Part shown: positions 1-8,996 of the stretch, one piece after another
How the letters are laid out: each line of letters begins with the position of its first letter
Numbering within the stretch: the first letter of the stretch is position 1
Origin: Lactobacillus agrestimuris
GTDB taxonomy: Bacteria > Bacillota > Bacilli > Lactobacillales > Lactobacillaceae
Length of the DNA stretch: 64,000 nt
Direction of reading: 5' to 3'
Assembly: GCF_943193025.1 (NCBI RefSeq)
Contig: NZ_CALPCQ010000008.1
Coordinates: forward strand, 1 to 64,000
Made by a program: the position numbers and the translations under genes
Notes under the pieces: generated by a model
Seen by the model: only the letters and a program-made list of their open reading frames with translations
Told to the model about the DNA's origin: nothing
Databases searched by the model: none

Positions 1-103
1 TCCTATTTTGATTAAATAAATAATTAAAAAATCAATTTGCGAGAAAGAACTATTTACACAAAAGATTTGACAGTCTCAGAATCAAGCTTGTCACCCTTAT
101 TTT

Positions 104-349
104 TTAATTTTTCCTGTGACTCCATTTATTATAGTAATATCGTAAACCGTTCTTTTTTCTTGGTATTTCATTGAAAAAATTAATAAATGGATTATTTTCA
201 ATATACTTTTCTATATTGACATTAGATTCACCGATCACTGCAACAGTTTGTTCATCAGATGCTGCATTCACTTGCTTGAGCATAACCGTAAAAACAGCCA
301 CAACACCCAACACAAAAACTAAACCTAAAAGAACCTTTTTGATTTTCAT
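104..349 (-). CDS. small secreted or membrane-anchored hypothetical protein
   Basis: An 81-residue protein that I do not recognise. Residues 1-7 are basic (MKIKKVL) and are followed by a hydrophobic stretch to about residue 24, then a V-N-A-A-S segment that resembles a signal-peptidase I site near residues 28-31. The remainder is about 50 residues and ends very basic (several Lys, Arg and Tyr). A GAGG Shine-Dalgarno-like sequence lies about nine bases before the ATG. It could be a short exported peptide or the remnant of a longer surface protein. The signal peptide is what I see; any function would be a guess. Confidence 0.45.
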   Translation of the reverse strand: MKIKKVLLGLVFVLGVVAVFTVMLKQVNAASDEQTVAVIGESNVNIEKYIENNPFINFFNEIPRKKNGLRYYYNKWSHRKN

Positions 350-453
350 TATTTAATACCTCTTCCATCACAATTACAATCTGAGATATAATATCATATT
401 TTTACTCATTATGAATAATTCCATCATATTTGCCCACTTTTGATATCAAATTC

Positions 454-486
454 AAAAAGACCTCCAAGCATCCCTGCCTGAAGGTC
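454..486 (-). terminator. rho-independent terminator after the 153-aa orphan gene
   Basis: On the minus strand, GACCT at 486-482 pairs with AGGTC at 464-460, followed by a run of five T (458-454). It starts about 20 bases after the stop codon of the upstream minus-strand gene. The stem is short with a long loop. Confidence 0.6.
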
Positions 487-506
487 CATGTATTGAATAT
501 TACCTA

Positions 507-968
507 TTAATCTTTATTATCTTTAATAAGATTACTAAAGCTTTCGTTTGTTGCTACAATATCACCCATCATTTGATTTACCCAATCATTTAACTTGTCA
601 TCATCGTAAGCAGCAAGTCCGCCTTCAGTATCGCCAATATCAGCAATACCATTGTTAAAGTCAATCATTTCAGTTAGTAACTTTTCTGCAAAGTTCTTAG
701 TTTCATCACCAAAGTTATCGGCGAATTGATTAACATCACCATAAGCATCAGTAATATCAGTGAAAGTTTGAACTGACTTTCCAAAAACATCATTTAAGTT
801 ATTAACATCTTCTTGATTTGGTACAGTTAATTCTTTTTCATTAGTAATTTCGTCATCTAAGCGAACGCCAATATCATTTAATACTAAGTGAGCATCGTAC
901 AAACGATTCAAGAGTTTAATTCCACTTGGGTTCTTAGCTTGAAAGTTAACAGTAATTTCGTCTGCCAT
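507..968 (-). CDS. acidic hypothetical protein, 153 aa
   Basis: No family recognised. The protein is strongly acidic, has no signal peptide or membrane segment, and reads as a mostly helical cytoplasmic protein (residues 1-153, rich in Asp, Asn and Glu). A good ribosome-binding site (GAAGGA, about 7 bases before the ATG) and a terminator just downstream support a real monocistronic gene. It contains no cysteine and no obvious catalytic motif. The neighbours (a small secreted protein and a DUF2798 membrane protein) do not suggest a role. Phage or toxin-antitoxin origin cannot be claimed from the sequence. Confidence 0.6.
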   Translation of the reverse strand: MADEITVNFQAKNPSGIKLLNRLYDAHLVLNDIGVRLDDEITNEKELTVPNQEDVNNLNDVFGKSVQTFTDITDAYGDVNQFADNFGDETKNFAEKLLTEMIDFNNGIADIGDTEGGLAAYDDDKLNDWVNQMMGDIVATNESFSNLIKDNKD

Positions 969-1020
969 TATTTATCCTTCTTTCAAATAACTTCTTATTA
1001 CTATTGTACATTTTTAAGTA

Positions 1021-1050
1021 AAAAAATACGATGCTAAATAGCATCATACT
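1021..1050 (-). terminator. terminator after the DUF2798 gene
   Basis: On the minus strand the arms ATGATGC and GCATCGT (with a G-U pair) flank a six-base loop and are followed by a run of T. It lies immediately after the stop codon at 1056. Confidence 0.7.
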
Positions 1051-1055
1051 TAATT

Positions 1056-1523
1056 TTATTCAGCTGAAGCCTCAACTGGAACTGAGTTAGCTTGAACTTT
1101 GCCTAAAATTGCTCGAGAAATTGGTCCTACAATAATCAAATTGAGTGGTAAAGCCATGATAAAGTTCATTCCCCAAGTTCTAGCATAATTTGAAATAGTG
1201 AATTCTGCGCCATTTACTACGATTCCATAAATAGACATGAAAGAAACCATTCCTAAAACCATCAAACCAGAAATAGTTAATGCAATAAAAATCTTTCTTT
1301 CAATATTTTCTGGTAAAACTGAAAATGCGATCTTCTTAGCGATTGGTCCAACAAGTAAAATATCAAGCAAACCGGCAACGATGAATCCCGGCAAGAATCC
1401 TAATGCTAAGTGTGACCATTCAAAAGCATTATTGATAAATAAGTTCCAAGCACTCATTCCGAGCACCATCATTGAGCACATTAAACAAGTAAAAATAAGT
1501 CCTTCTTTTTTATTAGTTGGCAT
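1056..1523 (-). CDS. DUF2798-type four-helix membrane protein
   Basis: A 155-residue integral membrane protein with four hydrophobic segments at roughly residues 10-30, 38-58, 80-102 and 118-140. The second and fourth are each followed by a GP-I-(A/S)-(K/R) motif (VGPIAKK and VGPISRA), so the protein is an internal duplication of a two-helix hairpin, as in DUF2798 proteins. The function of that family is not established. A strong AAGGAG site precedes the ATG. The promoter and overlapping inverted element are almost the same as those of the DHA2 drug transporter 2.5 kb downstream, so a shared regulator and a related role (membrane stress or drug response) are inferred. Confidence 0.7.
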   Translation of the reverse strand: MPTNKKEGLIFTCLMCSMMVLGMSAWNLFINNAFEWSHLALGFLPGFIVAGLLDILLVGPIAKKIAFSVLPENIERKIFIALTISGLMVLGMVSFMSIYGIVVNGAEFTISNYARTWGMNFIMALPLNLIIVGPISRAILGKVQANSVPVEASAE

Positions 1524-1556
1524 GTAATTCTCCTTCTCCTTTTCACGACAATGATT

Positions 1557-1607
1557 ACAATACCAGAAATAAATTTTTTTCGTAAGTAAAAATTTTTATG
1601 CAAACGA
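1557..1607 (-). promoter_or_regulatory. promoter with overlapping operator-like element (DUF2798 gene)
   Basis: Minus strand: -35 TTACGA (1585-1580), a 17-base spacer and -10 TATTGT (1562-1557) preceded by TGG, an extended -10. A 28-bp element (1580-1607) begins TCGTTTGCAT and ends ACTTACGA around an AT-rich core, and its downstream end contains the -35 box. The same arrangement, with the same 17-base spacer, precedes the DHA2 transporter gene (4101-4152). Overlap with the -35 box suggests repression; the regulator is not identifiable here. Confidence 0.6.
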
Positions 1608-1611
1608 ATTC

Positions 1612-1641
1612 AAAATAAAAACTGTCGAAAAATCGGCAGTT
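1612..1641 (-). terminator. terminator after the HAD phosphatase gene
   Basis: Minus strand: arms AACTGCCGA and TCGACAGTT (one mismatch) with a short T-rich loop, followed by TTTATTTT. It begins a few bases after the stop codon at 1648. Confidence 0.7.
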
Positions 1642-1647
1642 ACTCAA

Positions 1648-2460
1648 TTAATTTTCATCTAAATACTTTTGAAGTACTCTAAATACTCCATTTTCGGTGT
1701 TAGCAGGAGCAATGTAGCTTGCATGCTTTTTCACTTCATCCATACCATTATCCATAGCATATGAATATTTAGCAAAGTCAAGCATATCAATATCATTACC
1801 ACCATCACCAAAGGCAATTAAATCGTCACCAGTCATGTCAAGCTTTTCTAAAAGTCTCTTTAATCCTGAACCCTTATTAACCCCTGCAACATTCACGTCA
1901 ATTGCCATATTAGCAGAAGCAAAAGCAACTATCTTATTTGAATGAGTATCATTAAATGCTTTTTCAATGTCCTTTGCATGATTACTATCCATCCCAAAAG
2001 TAACTTGAATAATATCATCCTTTGGTAAATCATTCCAATCATCGATTACTGTGCTTGCACCGGCAAAATAAGCCAAAAAGTCTCTTTCTTGCTTAGCAAC
2101 TTCACTATGGAGGTATGCCATTTCTCTTTCAAAGACCATAGTTGCCATTTTCCCATACTTGGCTTGAACTTGTGCAATTAATTCAAGCATATCTTCTCGC
2201 TTAAATGGATAAACAGCAGCTTCTTTACCTTCAAGAATAAGTCTTGAACCATTTGCAGTTACGAAGTCCATTCGATCAGCAAAGTCTTTGAAATCCTCTT
2301 TAAGACGGGCATAAGGACGTCCTGAAGCGACAATAAAGTGAACTCCTCTTTTTTCAAATTCAGTTAACAACTTATCAAACTGTTCATGGTTATATTGTTT
2401 ACGATCATCTAAGAAAGTTCCATCCATATCAACGGCCACCGCTTTAAAAGGTAATGTCAT
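1648..2460 (-). CDS. Cof-type HAD-IIB sugar-phosphate phosphatase
   Basis: A 270-residue haloacid-dehalogenase phosphatase of the Cof/YidA type. Motif I is DMDGTF at residues 11-16 (nucleophile and acid-base Asp), and motif IV is the GDGGNDIDML stretch near residue 218. The C2-type cap lies between them, placing it in subclass IIB. Related enzymes remove phosphate from sugar phosphates or flavin and pyridoxal cofactors; the exact substrate cannot be read from sequence. It is a cytoplasmic protein of normal length for the family. It has its own terminator, and a strong hairpin separates it from the upstream transporter gene, so it is probably transcribed alone. Confidence 0.85.
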   Translation of the reverse strand: MTLPFKAVAVDMDGTFLDDRKQYNHEQFDKLLTEFEKRGVHFIVASGRPYARLKEDFKDFADRMDFVTANGSRLILEGKEAAVYPFKREDMLELIAQVQAKYGKMATMVFEREMAYLHSEVAKQERDFLAYFAGASTVIDDWNDLPKDDIIQVTFGMDSNHAKDIEKAFNDTHSNKIVAFASANMAIDVNVAGVNKGSGLKRLLEKLDMTGDDLIAFGDGGNDIDMLDFAKYSYAMDNGMDEVKKHASYIAPANTENGVFRVLQKYLDEN

Positions 2461-2560
2461 TGTTTGTTTCCTCCTCTAATACTTCCTTATAATATTTAAT
2501 GCTTTATTTCAGTCGATGTAAATATCTTATAAGAAATGTTTTAACAAAATTTGCCAAGTA

Positions 2561-2588
2561 AAAAGGATGAGTTTATGCACTCATCCTT
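2561..2588 (-). terminator. strong hairpin terminator after the DHA2 transporter
   Basis: A perfect 10-bp inverted repeat, AAGGATGAGT / ACTCATCCTT (2563-2588), with a six-base loop, followed on the minus strand by TTTTT. It isolates the transporter transcript from the HAD gene. Confidence 0.8.
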
Positions 2589-2648
2589 ATTTATTTTGAT
2601 CTAAGTTATTACGGTTATATTTAATACTCTACAATAAAGTCAATCTTT

Positions 2649-4064
2649 TTAATCTTCTTTACCATCATCTTTAACAAATAAAGCAACGATAAAGCCCATA
2701 ATTGCTAAAGCAATGGTAAAGTAAATACCGTAATGAATACCATTAGTAAACTTAAATGCCATTGAACCACTTACTGAATTCTTTCCGATAGTTAAAAAAC
2801 TAGTAACAATTGCAGTAATCAAGGCACCAACAATTTGTTGAATAGTATTCAAAATAGCTGAACCATCGGCTGATTCAATGCCTTTAAGTGAGTTCAAAGC
2901 TGATGTTTGTGATGGTGATAAAGCAAGTGGAGCACCAATCATCACGATAATATGAGCTAAGATTACATACCAAATTGGACTGTCGGTAGTAACAAATGCA
3001 AATAATACTGCACCTACTGCAGCAATTAAGAATCCCAATCTTGCAGGCCATTTAGCACCAAAGTTGTCGTATAATCTTCCTGCTACAGCTGAAGTTGCGG
3101 CAGTTACCAAACCACCAGGTAACATAATAATTCCTGTTAGCGCTACAGATACTAACAAACCATTTTGCAAATATTGAGGCAACAAGTACATTACAGACAA
3201 ATTCATACCGAAGTCAATCATAATTAAAATTGCACCCAACATAAAGTTACGGTATCTAAACACACGTAAATTTAAAACTGGATTGTCGATTGTAAGCTGT
3301 CTTCTAACATACCAAATAAGAGCTAATACACCTACTAAAAGAGTGATTAGTACTTTTGGGGAAGTCCAGCCTGAATGACTAGCAAAGCTTGTTCCTGCAA
3401 TAAGACCCGAAAAGGCGACAACTGAAAGAAGAATTGAAAGAAAATCAATTTTAGTCTTAGTTAGTTGGTTTACATTCTTCACAAATGGAATAGCCAATAT
3501 TAAAGCAATAACCAATAATACTACGAATGAGAAGAATACAGCATTCCAAGAACCTGCAGCCAAGATAAATCCAGTAACTACCGGACCAATGGCTGGCGCA
3601 AACATAATAACTAAAGCTAAGATACCGTTAACTGTTCCCAACTTATTAGGTGGAAAAATAAGCATTGCAACAGTAAACATAAGTGGTAAGATAATCCCGG
3701 TTCCGATACCTTGGATCATTCTCCCCACTAATACCATAGCGAAGTTAACTCCGAAGCCTGAAATAAGTGAACCCACGATAAAGGCACACAAACCAAAAAT
3801 AACTAATTTTCTAGTTGAAAACCATCTAGTAAGCAGGCCAGAAAGAGGTAAAACAATACCGATAACAAGCATGTAACCTGTAACTAGCCATTGAACTGAA
3901 CCTTCACCTACATGTAAGGCCTTCATAAGTTGAGGTAAAGCAACATTTAAGGCTGTTTCACTAAACATACCTACAAATGACCCCAACAATAACGGAAGAA
4001 TTGCGAGCCATGGATTCTTTACATCGACACGAGCTCTCATTCCACTTTTTTGTGTATTACTCAT
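2649..4064 (-). CDS. DHA2-family multidrug efflux MFS transporter
   Basis: A 471-residue major facilitator superfamily antiporter of the EmrB/QacA (DHA2, 14-helix) type, expected to use the proton gradient to export drugs or toxic compounds. The hydrophobic pattern fits about 14 transmembrane helices. Near residues 52-60 is the W-L-V-T-G-Y-M-L segment typical of TM2, and near residue 110 the GRMIQGIGTG motif, which matches the family motif B with its conserved Arg. The N-terminus (residues 1-19) is short and polar. It is monocistronic, bounded by terminators on both sides. Its promoter element is shared with the DUF2798 gene. The substrate is unknown. Confidence 0.85.
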   Translation of the reverse strand: MSNTQKSGMRARVDVKNPWLAILPLLLGSFVGMFSETALNVALPQLMKALHVGEGSVQWLVTGYMLVIGIVLPLSGLLTRWFSTRKLVIFGLCAFIVGSLISGFGVNFAMVLVGRMIQGIGTGIILPLMFTVAMLIFPPNKLGTVNGILALVIMFAPAIGPVVTGFILAAGSWNAVFFSFVVLLVIALILAIPFVKNVNQLTKTKIDFLSILLSVVAFSGLIAGTSFASHSGWTSPKVLITLLVGVLALIWYVRRQLTIDNPVLNLRVFRYRNFMLGAILIMIDFGMNLSVMYLLPQYLQNGLLVSVALTGIIMLPGGLVTAATSAVAGRLYDNFGAKWPARLGFLIAAVGAVLFAFVTTDSPIWYVILAHIIVMIGAPLALSPSQTSALNSLKGIESADGSAILNTIQQIVGALITAIVTSFLTIGKNSVSGSMAFKFTNGIHYGIYFTIALAIMGFIVALFVKDDGKED

Positions 4065-4100
4065 TAAAGAAAATTCCTCCCTTTTTTAGCGACGTTGATC

Positions 4101-4152
4101 ACTATACCAGAAAAACTTCCTCTTCGTAAGTAAAAATTTTTAATGTAAACGA
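4101..4152 (-). promoter_or_regulatory. promoter with overlapping operator-like element (DHA2 transporter)
   Basis: Minus strand: -35 TTACGA (4129-4124), a 17-base spacer and -10 TATAGT (4106-4101) preceded by TGG. The 29-bp element at 4124-4152 begins TCGTTTACAT and ends ACTTACGA, an imperfect inverted repeat nearly identical to the one at 1580-1607. Conservation reaches from the element through the extended -10, beyond what two unrelated promoters would share. Confidence 0.65.
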
Positions 4153-4159
4153 TCACAAA

Positions 4160-4208
4160 TAAAAAAGAAGATCTTATGTACGATTATATTCGCATATAGA
4201 TCTTCTTT
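4160..4208 (-). terminator. terminator after the SLAP surface-protein gene
   Basis: Arms AAAGAAGATCT (4164-4174) and AGATCTTCTTT (4198-4208) form a perfect 11-bp stem with a T run on the minus strand. It begins about 28 bases after the stop codon at 4237. Confidence 0.8.
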
Positions 4209-4236
4209 TCATGATTAATTATTTAAGCTATTCAAA

Positions 4237-7200
4237 TTATTTCAAAGTTAACTTGCTTGCTGGTACCCATTCATTCTTACCAGATACCTTGTAGTAAGTC
4301 CTACCTTTAATTTCCTTCTTAGCAGTAAACTTGTAAGTTCTTTGACCATATACGTAATGGCGACTAAGCTTACCCATTGATGAATAAGTTCTTAACTTGT
4401 GGTTCTTCTTACCCTTAACTACAGCCTTAACATTAATCTTCTTAGTTGCAGTTACTGTATTAACAACCTTAACGTATTCGTTCTTAGCAATTTGGTAGAA
4501 CTTCTTACCGTTAATCTTGACAATCTTGGCATTGTGAAGAGCTACAGCCTTGTGACCTTTTCTAATCAAGTATCTCTTGCCGTGACGCTTTACAATCTTA
4601 CCTTGAAGCGTATAAACGTAAGAATTATGAATAAATTCAATCTTAACTGAAGTTGACTTCTTGATAGTCGGAGTAGTCTTTTCAACTTCATTATTTAAAG
4701 TGTTGACGGTCTTTTGAGTTTGAGGCTTTTGAACTTCAGAAGCGTCATCTAAATAGATAGCTGGATGTTCAAGGTCGTAAAGAACTTGCTTAGCATGATC
4801 TAATTTATCTTTGGCAGTATTTAATTTAGCTACAGCCTGATCATATTTACCTTCTGCATCCTTTACTTTCGCATCAGCAGCATCCTTAGCTGGTTTAAGT
4901 GCATCAAGTTGAGTCTTGGCTTCATCTGCTACTTTATTTGCAGTATCATAGTCCTTTTTAGCTTTTTGAGTAGTAATTTTAGCATCAGCTAATGCTTGAT
5001 GAGCACCCTCAAGTTGAGATTGACGAGCTTGTAATTTTACTAATTCAGTTTGAGCATTGCCAACTGCTTTTTGTTTATTAGCAATATCGGTAGCTAAATC
5101 TAATTGGGCCTTTTTAGCACTGGCTAAACTATCCTTAGCGGTATCTAAGGCTGTCTTTGCAGCTTCAACTTCTTGAGCAGCCTTAGTTTGTACTTCTTTT
5201 GCAGTTTCCAAGTTTTTGGCTTTTTCTTCGTTAGAAGCCGTTAACTTTTTATATCTTTTTTGTGCTTCTTGTTGAATACTTTGATGTTGCTTATAAGCAT
5301 CTTGTAATTCTTGTTCATGATTAATAGCGCTTTGTAAAGCATTCACTGCAGCTTGATAATCTGTATTTGCCTGGGTAAATTTCTCTAGTTTATCCTGAGC
5401 TATTTGATTCTTTTGATCTAGTGCAGACTTAGCAAGATCAGTTTGCTGTTGCTTTTCTTGAGCATCAGCAGTTAGCTTCTCAAGGTTATTGGATAAAGAA
5501 GTTATCTGATTAGTAGCCGTTACTATTTGATCCTTATATGATGGAATTGACTTTTCATAAGAATCTTTATTCTTTAATATTTGATCTGATGAAATATTAA
5601 TAAAGTGAAACTCCGTAAATAAGTCGGCACCATTGAAATAAGTTGGTATTACAGCTACATACTGAATATTTTCAATGTCATCTTTTTGAGGACGATAAGT
5701 TTTGTTTTCTACCTGTTGAAGTTTAGTATCTAATTTTCTTATTTTACTATTTAAAAAATCAATATATTCATCCTTAGTATACTTATTTCCATCCTCATAA
5801 TATATTAACTGACCTCCAGGATATGTCGGCTTTTCATTTTTCGTTGTATTTAAGAAAAATTCATAAGTTTCTTTCTCATTATTAATACTTTCAACGCTCG
5901 GAATAGTAAATCCTAATAATCCTGCCGAATGTTCCATTTCATAAGTTGAAGTTCCACCTGGATGAGTAATACCATTGCCTGCTGATAATATCATATTTAA
6001 AAGAGAATCATAAATATCTCCTTTCAATCTATCCATTGTAATTACTTTATCCCGATAATATGCACTAGACATATCTTCTAATGGTTGATCAACTGAATCT
6101 AAAGTTCCATCACTAGCCTTATTAGGTCTCAATCCATTTTTATTAGCAACATCATTTATACCATAAGAATCATGCCAATCACCTTGCCATTTTCCAGCTT
6201 TAAAGTCATCTTGATATCTTTGTGCTATCTTTTTAGCGATATCTATAGATCCATCTGTCACTTGGTCATCAGCAACATTTAACCCCAGCTGATTTCTAAC
6301 TTTAGATAAAATGTCTGAGGTGAATAAAGATATTTCTTGTAACTGTTGATCAGTAAGGTTATTTAAATCTACTTTCTCATGTTTATCAGATTCCGAATGA
6401 ATAAATCTATTTAAGCTACGAACTCTATTAATGTTAGCTATATCTTTGTCAGATAACTTATTATCAACACCATAATCAACAAATGCTTGCAAGAATGCAT
6501 CTTTATCACCAATATTAATAGTATTTTGACTTAATTCTTTTAACGAATTTAGCTTACTTTTTACTTTATCAATTTCTTCTTGCTTTGCCTTTACTGCAGT
6601 GTTAGCTTTATCACTAATACTTTTCTTTGAATCATAGTCTTTTTGAGCACTTTGCTTATCTTGCTCAGCAGTTTGCTTTGCCTCTTCGGCATTTGATTTA
6701 GCATCTGACTTAGCTGTTTTATCTGCAGTTTTAGTTGCTATATCTTTCTTAATATTAGAAATAGCATCTTCATCATTTTTAACCGATGTATTGGCATCTT
6801 TTAATTTTTTTGCTGCTTCATTAATACCTGTACCTTTCAAAGCATCTTGAGCATTTGCAACTTGCGTATCCGCATTCTTTTTAGCATTTTGTGCATCAGT
6901 CACAGCTGCTTGCTTCTTACTTACATCGGCTTCAGCATCATCAACAGCTTTTTGCGCCGCACCTTGCTTTGCTTGAGCTTTCTCTACATCTTGCTGTTTT
7001 TTGCTAATTTCAGAATTTTTATCAGTTACGGCTTGCTTTGCCTTATCAATCGCTTCTGGAGTAGCTTCATCATCTAACTTTTGGGCATCATTTTGCTTCT
7101 TGACAGCTTCATCCCAGGCATTTTTCTTATTTTTAGCATCATCATTAGCCTTATCAGTCTTAGTCTTTTGATCTTGATATGTTTGATCCGGCTTTACGAC

Positions 7201-7452
7201 TTCCGCCTTAGCCTTTTCTAAACCAGCCTTTGAAAAATCAACACTTTTTTGTGTATCATTAACTTCCTTTTGTGCGTTATCGATATTTGACTTAGCTTGT
7301 TCTTCAGGTGATTGTTCCTTCTTAGCAGCTACAGTCTTTTCACTTTGAGCAGCATCTGCAGCCTTAACGTTATTATTGAAATTTGTATTAGCTAATACAA
7401 CTGATGCTAATGCAGCAGCGGTTAAACTTGTAATTTTGAAATTTTTCTTCAT
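4237..7452 (-). CDS. large secreted coiled-coil protein with PgrA/SEC10-like domain and C-terminal SLAP anchor
   Basis: A 1071-residue surface protein. Residues 1-32 form a signal peptide ending near V-K-A-A-D. Residues ~45-310 are a Lys/Ala/Asp/Gln-rich coiled coil. Residues ~311-650 are a globular part with the features of the PgrA/SEC10 surface-exclusion domain (SLNRFIHSES, a conserved Trp-rich stretch, EMEHSAGLLGF). Residues ~655-905 are a second coiled coil, and ~940-1071 contain two very basic repeats of the S-layer associated protein (SLAP) domain, which binds the wall non-covalently through teichoic or lipoteichoic acids. There is no LPXTG motif. Surface-exclusion domains were described on conjugative plasmids, but similar proteins are chromosomal in lactobacilli, where adhesion or aggregation is likelier. 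GGGAG precedes the ATG. Confidence 0.85.
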   Translation of the reverse strand: MKKNFKITSLTAAALASVVLANTNFNNNVKAADAAQSEKTVAAKKEQSPEEQAKSNIDNAQKEVNDTQKSVDFSKAGLEKAKAEVVKPDQTYQDQKTKTDKANDDAKNKKNAWDEAVKKQNDAQKLDDEATPEAIDKAKQAVTDKNSEISKKQQDVEKAQAKQGAAQKAVDDAEADVSKKQAAVTDAQNAKKNADTQVANAQDALKGTGINEAAKKLKDANTSVKNDEDAISNIKKDIATKTADKTAKSDAKSNAEEAKQTAEQDKQSAQKDYDSKKSISDKANTAVKAKQEEIDKVKSKLNSLKELSQNTINIGDKDAFLQAFVDYGVDNKLSDKDIANINRVRSLNRFIHSESDKHEKVDLNNLTDQQLQEISLFTSDILSKVRNQLGLNVADDQVTDGSIDIAKKIAQRYQDDFKAGKWQGDWHDSYGINDVANKNGLRPNKASDGTLDSVDQPLEDMSSAYYRDKVITMDRLKGDIYDSLLNMILSAGNGITHPGGTSTYEMEHSAGLLGFTIPSVESINNEKETYEFFLNTTKNEKPTYPGGQLIYYEDGNKYTKDEYIDFLNSKIRKLDTKLQQVENKTYRPQKDDIENIQYVAVIPTYFNGADLFTEFHFINISSDQILKNKDSYEKSIPSYKDQIVTATNQITSLSNNLEKLTADAQEKQQQTDLAKSALDQKNQIAQDKLEKFTQANTDYQAAVNALQSAINHEQELQDAYKQHQSIQQEAQKRYKKLTASNEEKAKNLETAKEVQTKAAQEVEAAKTALDTAKDSLASAKKAQLDLATDIANKQKAVGNAQTELVKLQARQSQLEGAHQALADAKITTQKAKKDYDTANKVADEAKTQLDALKPAKDAADAKVKDAEGKYDQAVAKLNTAKDKLDHAKQVLYDLEHPAIYLDDASEVQKPQTQKTVNTLNNEVEKTTPTIKKSTSVKIEFIHNSYVYTLQGKIVKRHGKRYLIRKGHKAVALHNAKIVKINGKKFYQIAKNEYVKVVNTVTATKKINVKAVVKGKKNHKLRTYSSMGKLSRHYVYGQRTYKFTAKKEIKGRTYYKVSGKNEWVPASKLTLK

Positions 7453-7557
7453 TCTAAACTCCCATGTTCCCTATTACAAAATTGATACTGTTATTAAAAA
7501 TAATAAACAGAATCATCTCGACTCATATTGTGCATATAATTTAAGAAGAAATGGTTA

Positions 7558-7577
7558 AATATTCGTATTTGAATATT
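7558..7577 (-). promoter_or_regulatory. AT-rich inverted repeat upstream of the SLAP gene
   Basis: AATATTC and GAATATT (7558-7564 and 7571-7577) form a perfect 7-bp inverted repeat with a six-base spacer, about 105-125 bases upstream of the SLAP-protein start codon. It has no T run and is separate from the glnA terminator, so an operator is possible. Such AT-rich palindromes also arise by chance. Confidence 0.25.
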
Positions 7578-7602
7578 ATTTTTTCATTTAAATTCACAGC
7601 AA

Positions 7603-7639
7603 AAAAAAGAGATGATCTATAAATATAGACCATCTCTTT
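7603..7639 (-). terminator. glnA terminator
   Basis: Minus strand: AAAGAGATGGTCTATA pairs with TATAGATCATCTCTTT (one G-U pair), followed by eight T. It lies 20 bases after the glnA stop codon. Confidence 0.85.
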
Positions 7640-7658
7640 GTGCTTAAAATTCTTTAAA

Positions 7659-8996
7659 TTAATAACCCATGTAACGATTTCTTTCCCAATCGGAAACGGA
7701 TTGGTTGTATTGTGCCCATTCTAAATTCTTTGATTCAATGAAGCTCTTAGTTAAGTGTTCACCCAAAGCACTTTGAATCAATTCATCTTCCTTAAATGCC
7801 TTAACAGCGTTGTGAAGAGTTGAAGGAAGTGGCTTAATGCCGTGCTTAGCTCTTTCTTCTTCTGTCATTTCAAAGACATTTGAAGTAATTGGATCCATTG
7901 GCATCTTGGCTTCCTTGATACCTTGTAAACCAGCAGTTAAGCATGCGGCAAGAAGTAGATATGGGTTAGCAGTTGGATCAGCAGAACGCATTTCAAGACG
8001 AGTACCAACTTCATTAGCATCTGGAATACGAACAAGTGGTGAACGGTTCTTAGTTGCCCATGAAATGTAAACAGGAGCTTCAAAACCAGGAATAAGTCTC
8101 TTGTATGAGTTAACAGTTGGGTTGGCAATTGCTGTAATTGCACGAGCATGTTCCAAAATACCATTTAAGAAGTACAAAGCTGTATCTGAAAGGTGGTATT
8201 CGCCATCCTTTGAGTAAAATGCATTCTTGCCATCTTTGAAGAGTGACATGTTGTTGTGCATTCCGTTACCAGCTTCACCTTGAAGTGGTTTAGCCATAAA
8301 TGTTGCATATAAGCCATGCTTTCTAGCAACTTCACGAACAACCATCTTGAATACTTGGACACGGTCTGCGGTAGTTAAAGCATCATCAAACTTAAAGTCA
8401 ATTTCTTGTTGACCGCGACCAACTTCATGGTGAGCCGCTTCAACTTCAAAACCAATACTTTCTAAAGTTTCAACAATATCACGACGACATCTTGCACCTT
8501 CATCATCTGATGGCATATCGAAGTATGAGGCTTCATCAGGAACTTCAGTAGTCCAATTACCATTTTCATCAAGCTTGAATAAATGGAATTCTGCTTCAAA
8601 ACCAATTTCAAAATCACTGAAGCCCATATCTTTCATTTCTTTAAGTACACGCTTCAAGTTATTTCTTGGATCACCTTCAAAAGGTTCACCATTAGTCTTG
8701 TGAACTGAACAAGTCAAGCGACCAATCTTGCCGCCACGATTATCAGACCATGGTAATACTGACCAAGTTGAAAAGTCTGGATATAAAACCATGTCACTTT
8801 CTTCAATTCTTACAAAGCCATCGATTGAAGAACCATCGAAACGAATATCATTAGTCAAGACTTTATCAAGTTGACTCTTTGGCACTTCAACTGCTTTAAG
8901 CTTACCATCGATGTCAGTAAAGCTTAATCTTAAAAAGCGCACATCATTATCTTCAACACTTTTTCTAATATCTTCTGCTGTAACTGTTTTACTCAT
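7659..8996 (-). CDS. glnA: glutamine synthetase, type I-alpha
   Basis: Makes glutamine from glutamate, ammonia and ATP; cytoplasmic dodecamer. The protein is 445 residues. The beta-Grasp N-terminal domain is followed by the catalytic domain with [15 protein letters not shown] (residues 54-68), [19 protein letters not shown] (ammonia and ATP site) and NRSPLVRIP. The Arg at about residue 63 in GFVRIEE is the mark of the I-alpha group, which is feedback-inhibited and not adenylylated. I place the start at the ATG at 8996: the longer frame begins at a GTG that lies inside the AGGTGG ribosome-binding site. There is no glnR next to it, unlike the glnRA operon of bacilli; a palindrome over the promoter may bind the regulator. 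Confidence 0.97.
   Translation of the reverse strand: MSKTVTAEDIRKSVEDNDVRFLRLSFTDIDGKLKAVEVPKSQLDKVLTNDIRFDGSSIDGFVRIEESDMVLYPDFSTWSVLPWSDNRGGKIGRLTCSVHKTNGEPFEGDPRNNLKRVLKEMKDMGFSDFEIGFEAEFHLFKLDENGNWTTEVPDEASYFDMPSDDEGARCRRDIVETLESIGFEVEAAHHEVGRGQQEIDFKFDDALTTADRVQVFKMVVREVARKHGLYATFMAKPLQGEAGNGMHNNMSLFKDGKNAFYSKDGEYHLSDTALYFLNGILEHARAITAIANPTVNSYKRLIPGFEAPVYISWATKNRSPLVRIPDANEVGTRLEMRSADPTANPYLLLAACLTAGLQGIKEAKMPMDPITSNVFEMTEEERAKHGIKPLPSTLHNAVKAFKEDELIQSALGEHLTKSFIESKNLEWAQYNQSVSDWERNRYMGY

Noticed and set aside
171-356. Short plus-strand frame opposite the small secreted protein gene
   Set aside because: It has no ribosome-binding site, and the opposite strand has a clear signal-peptide gene with one.
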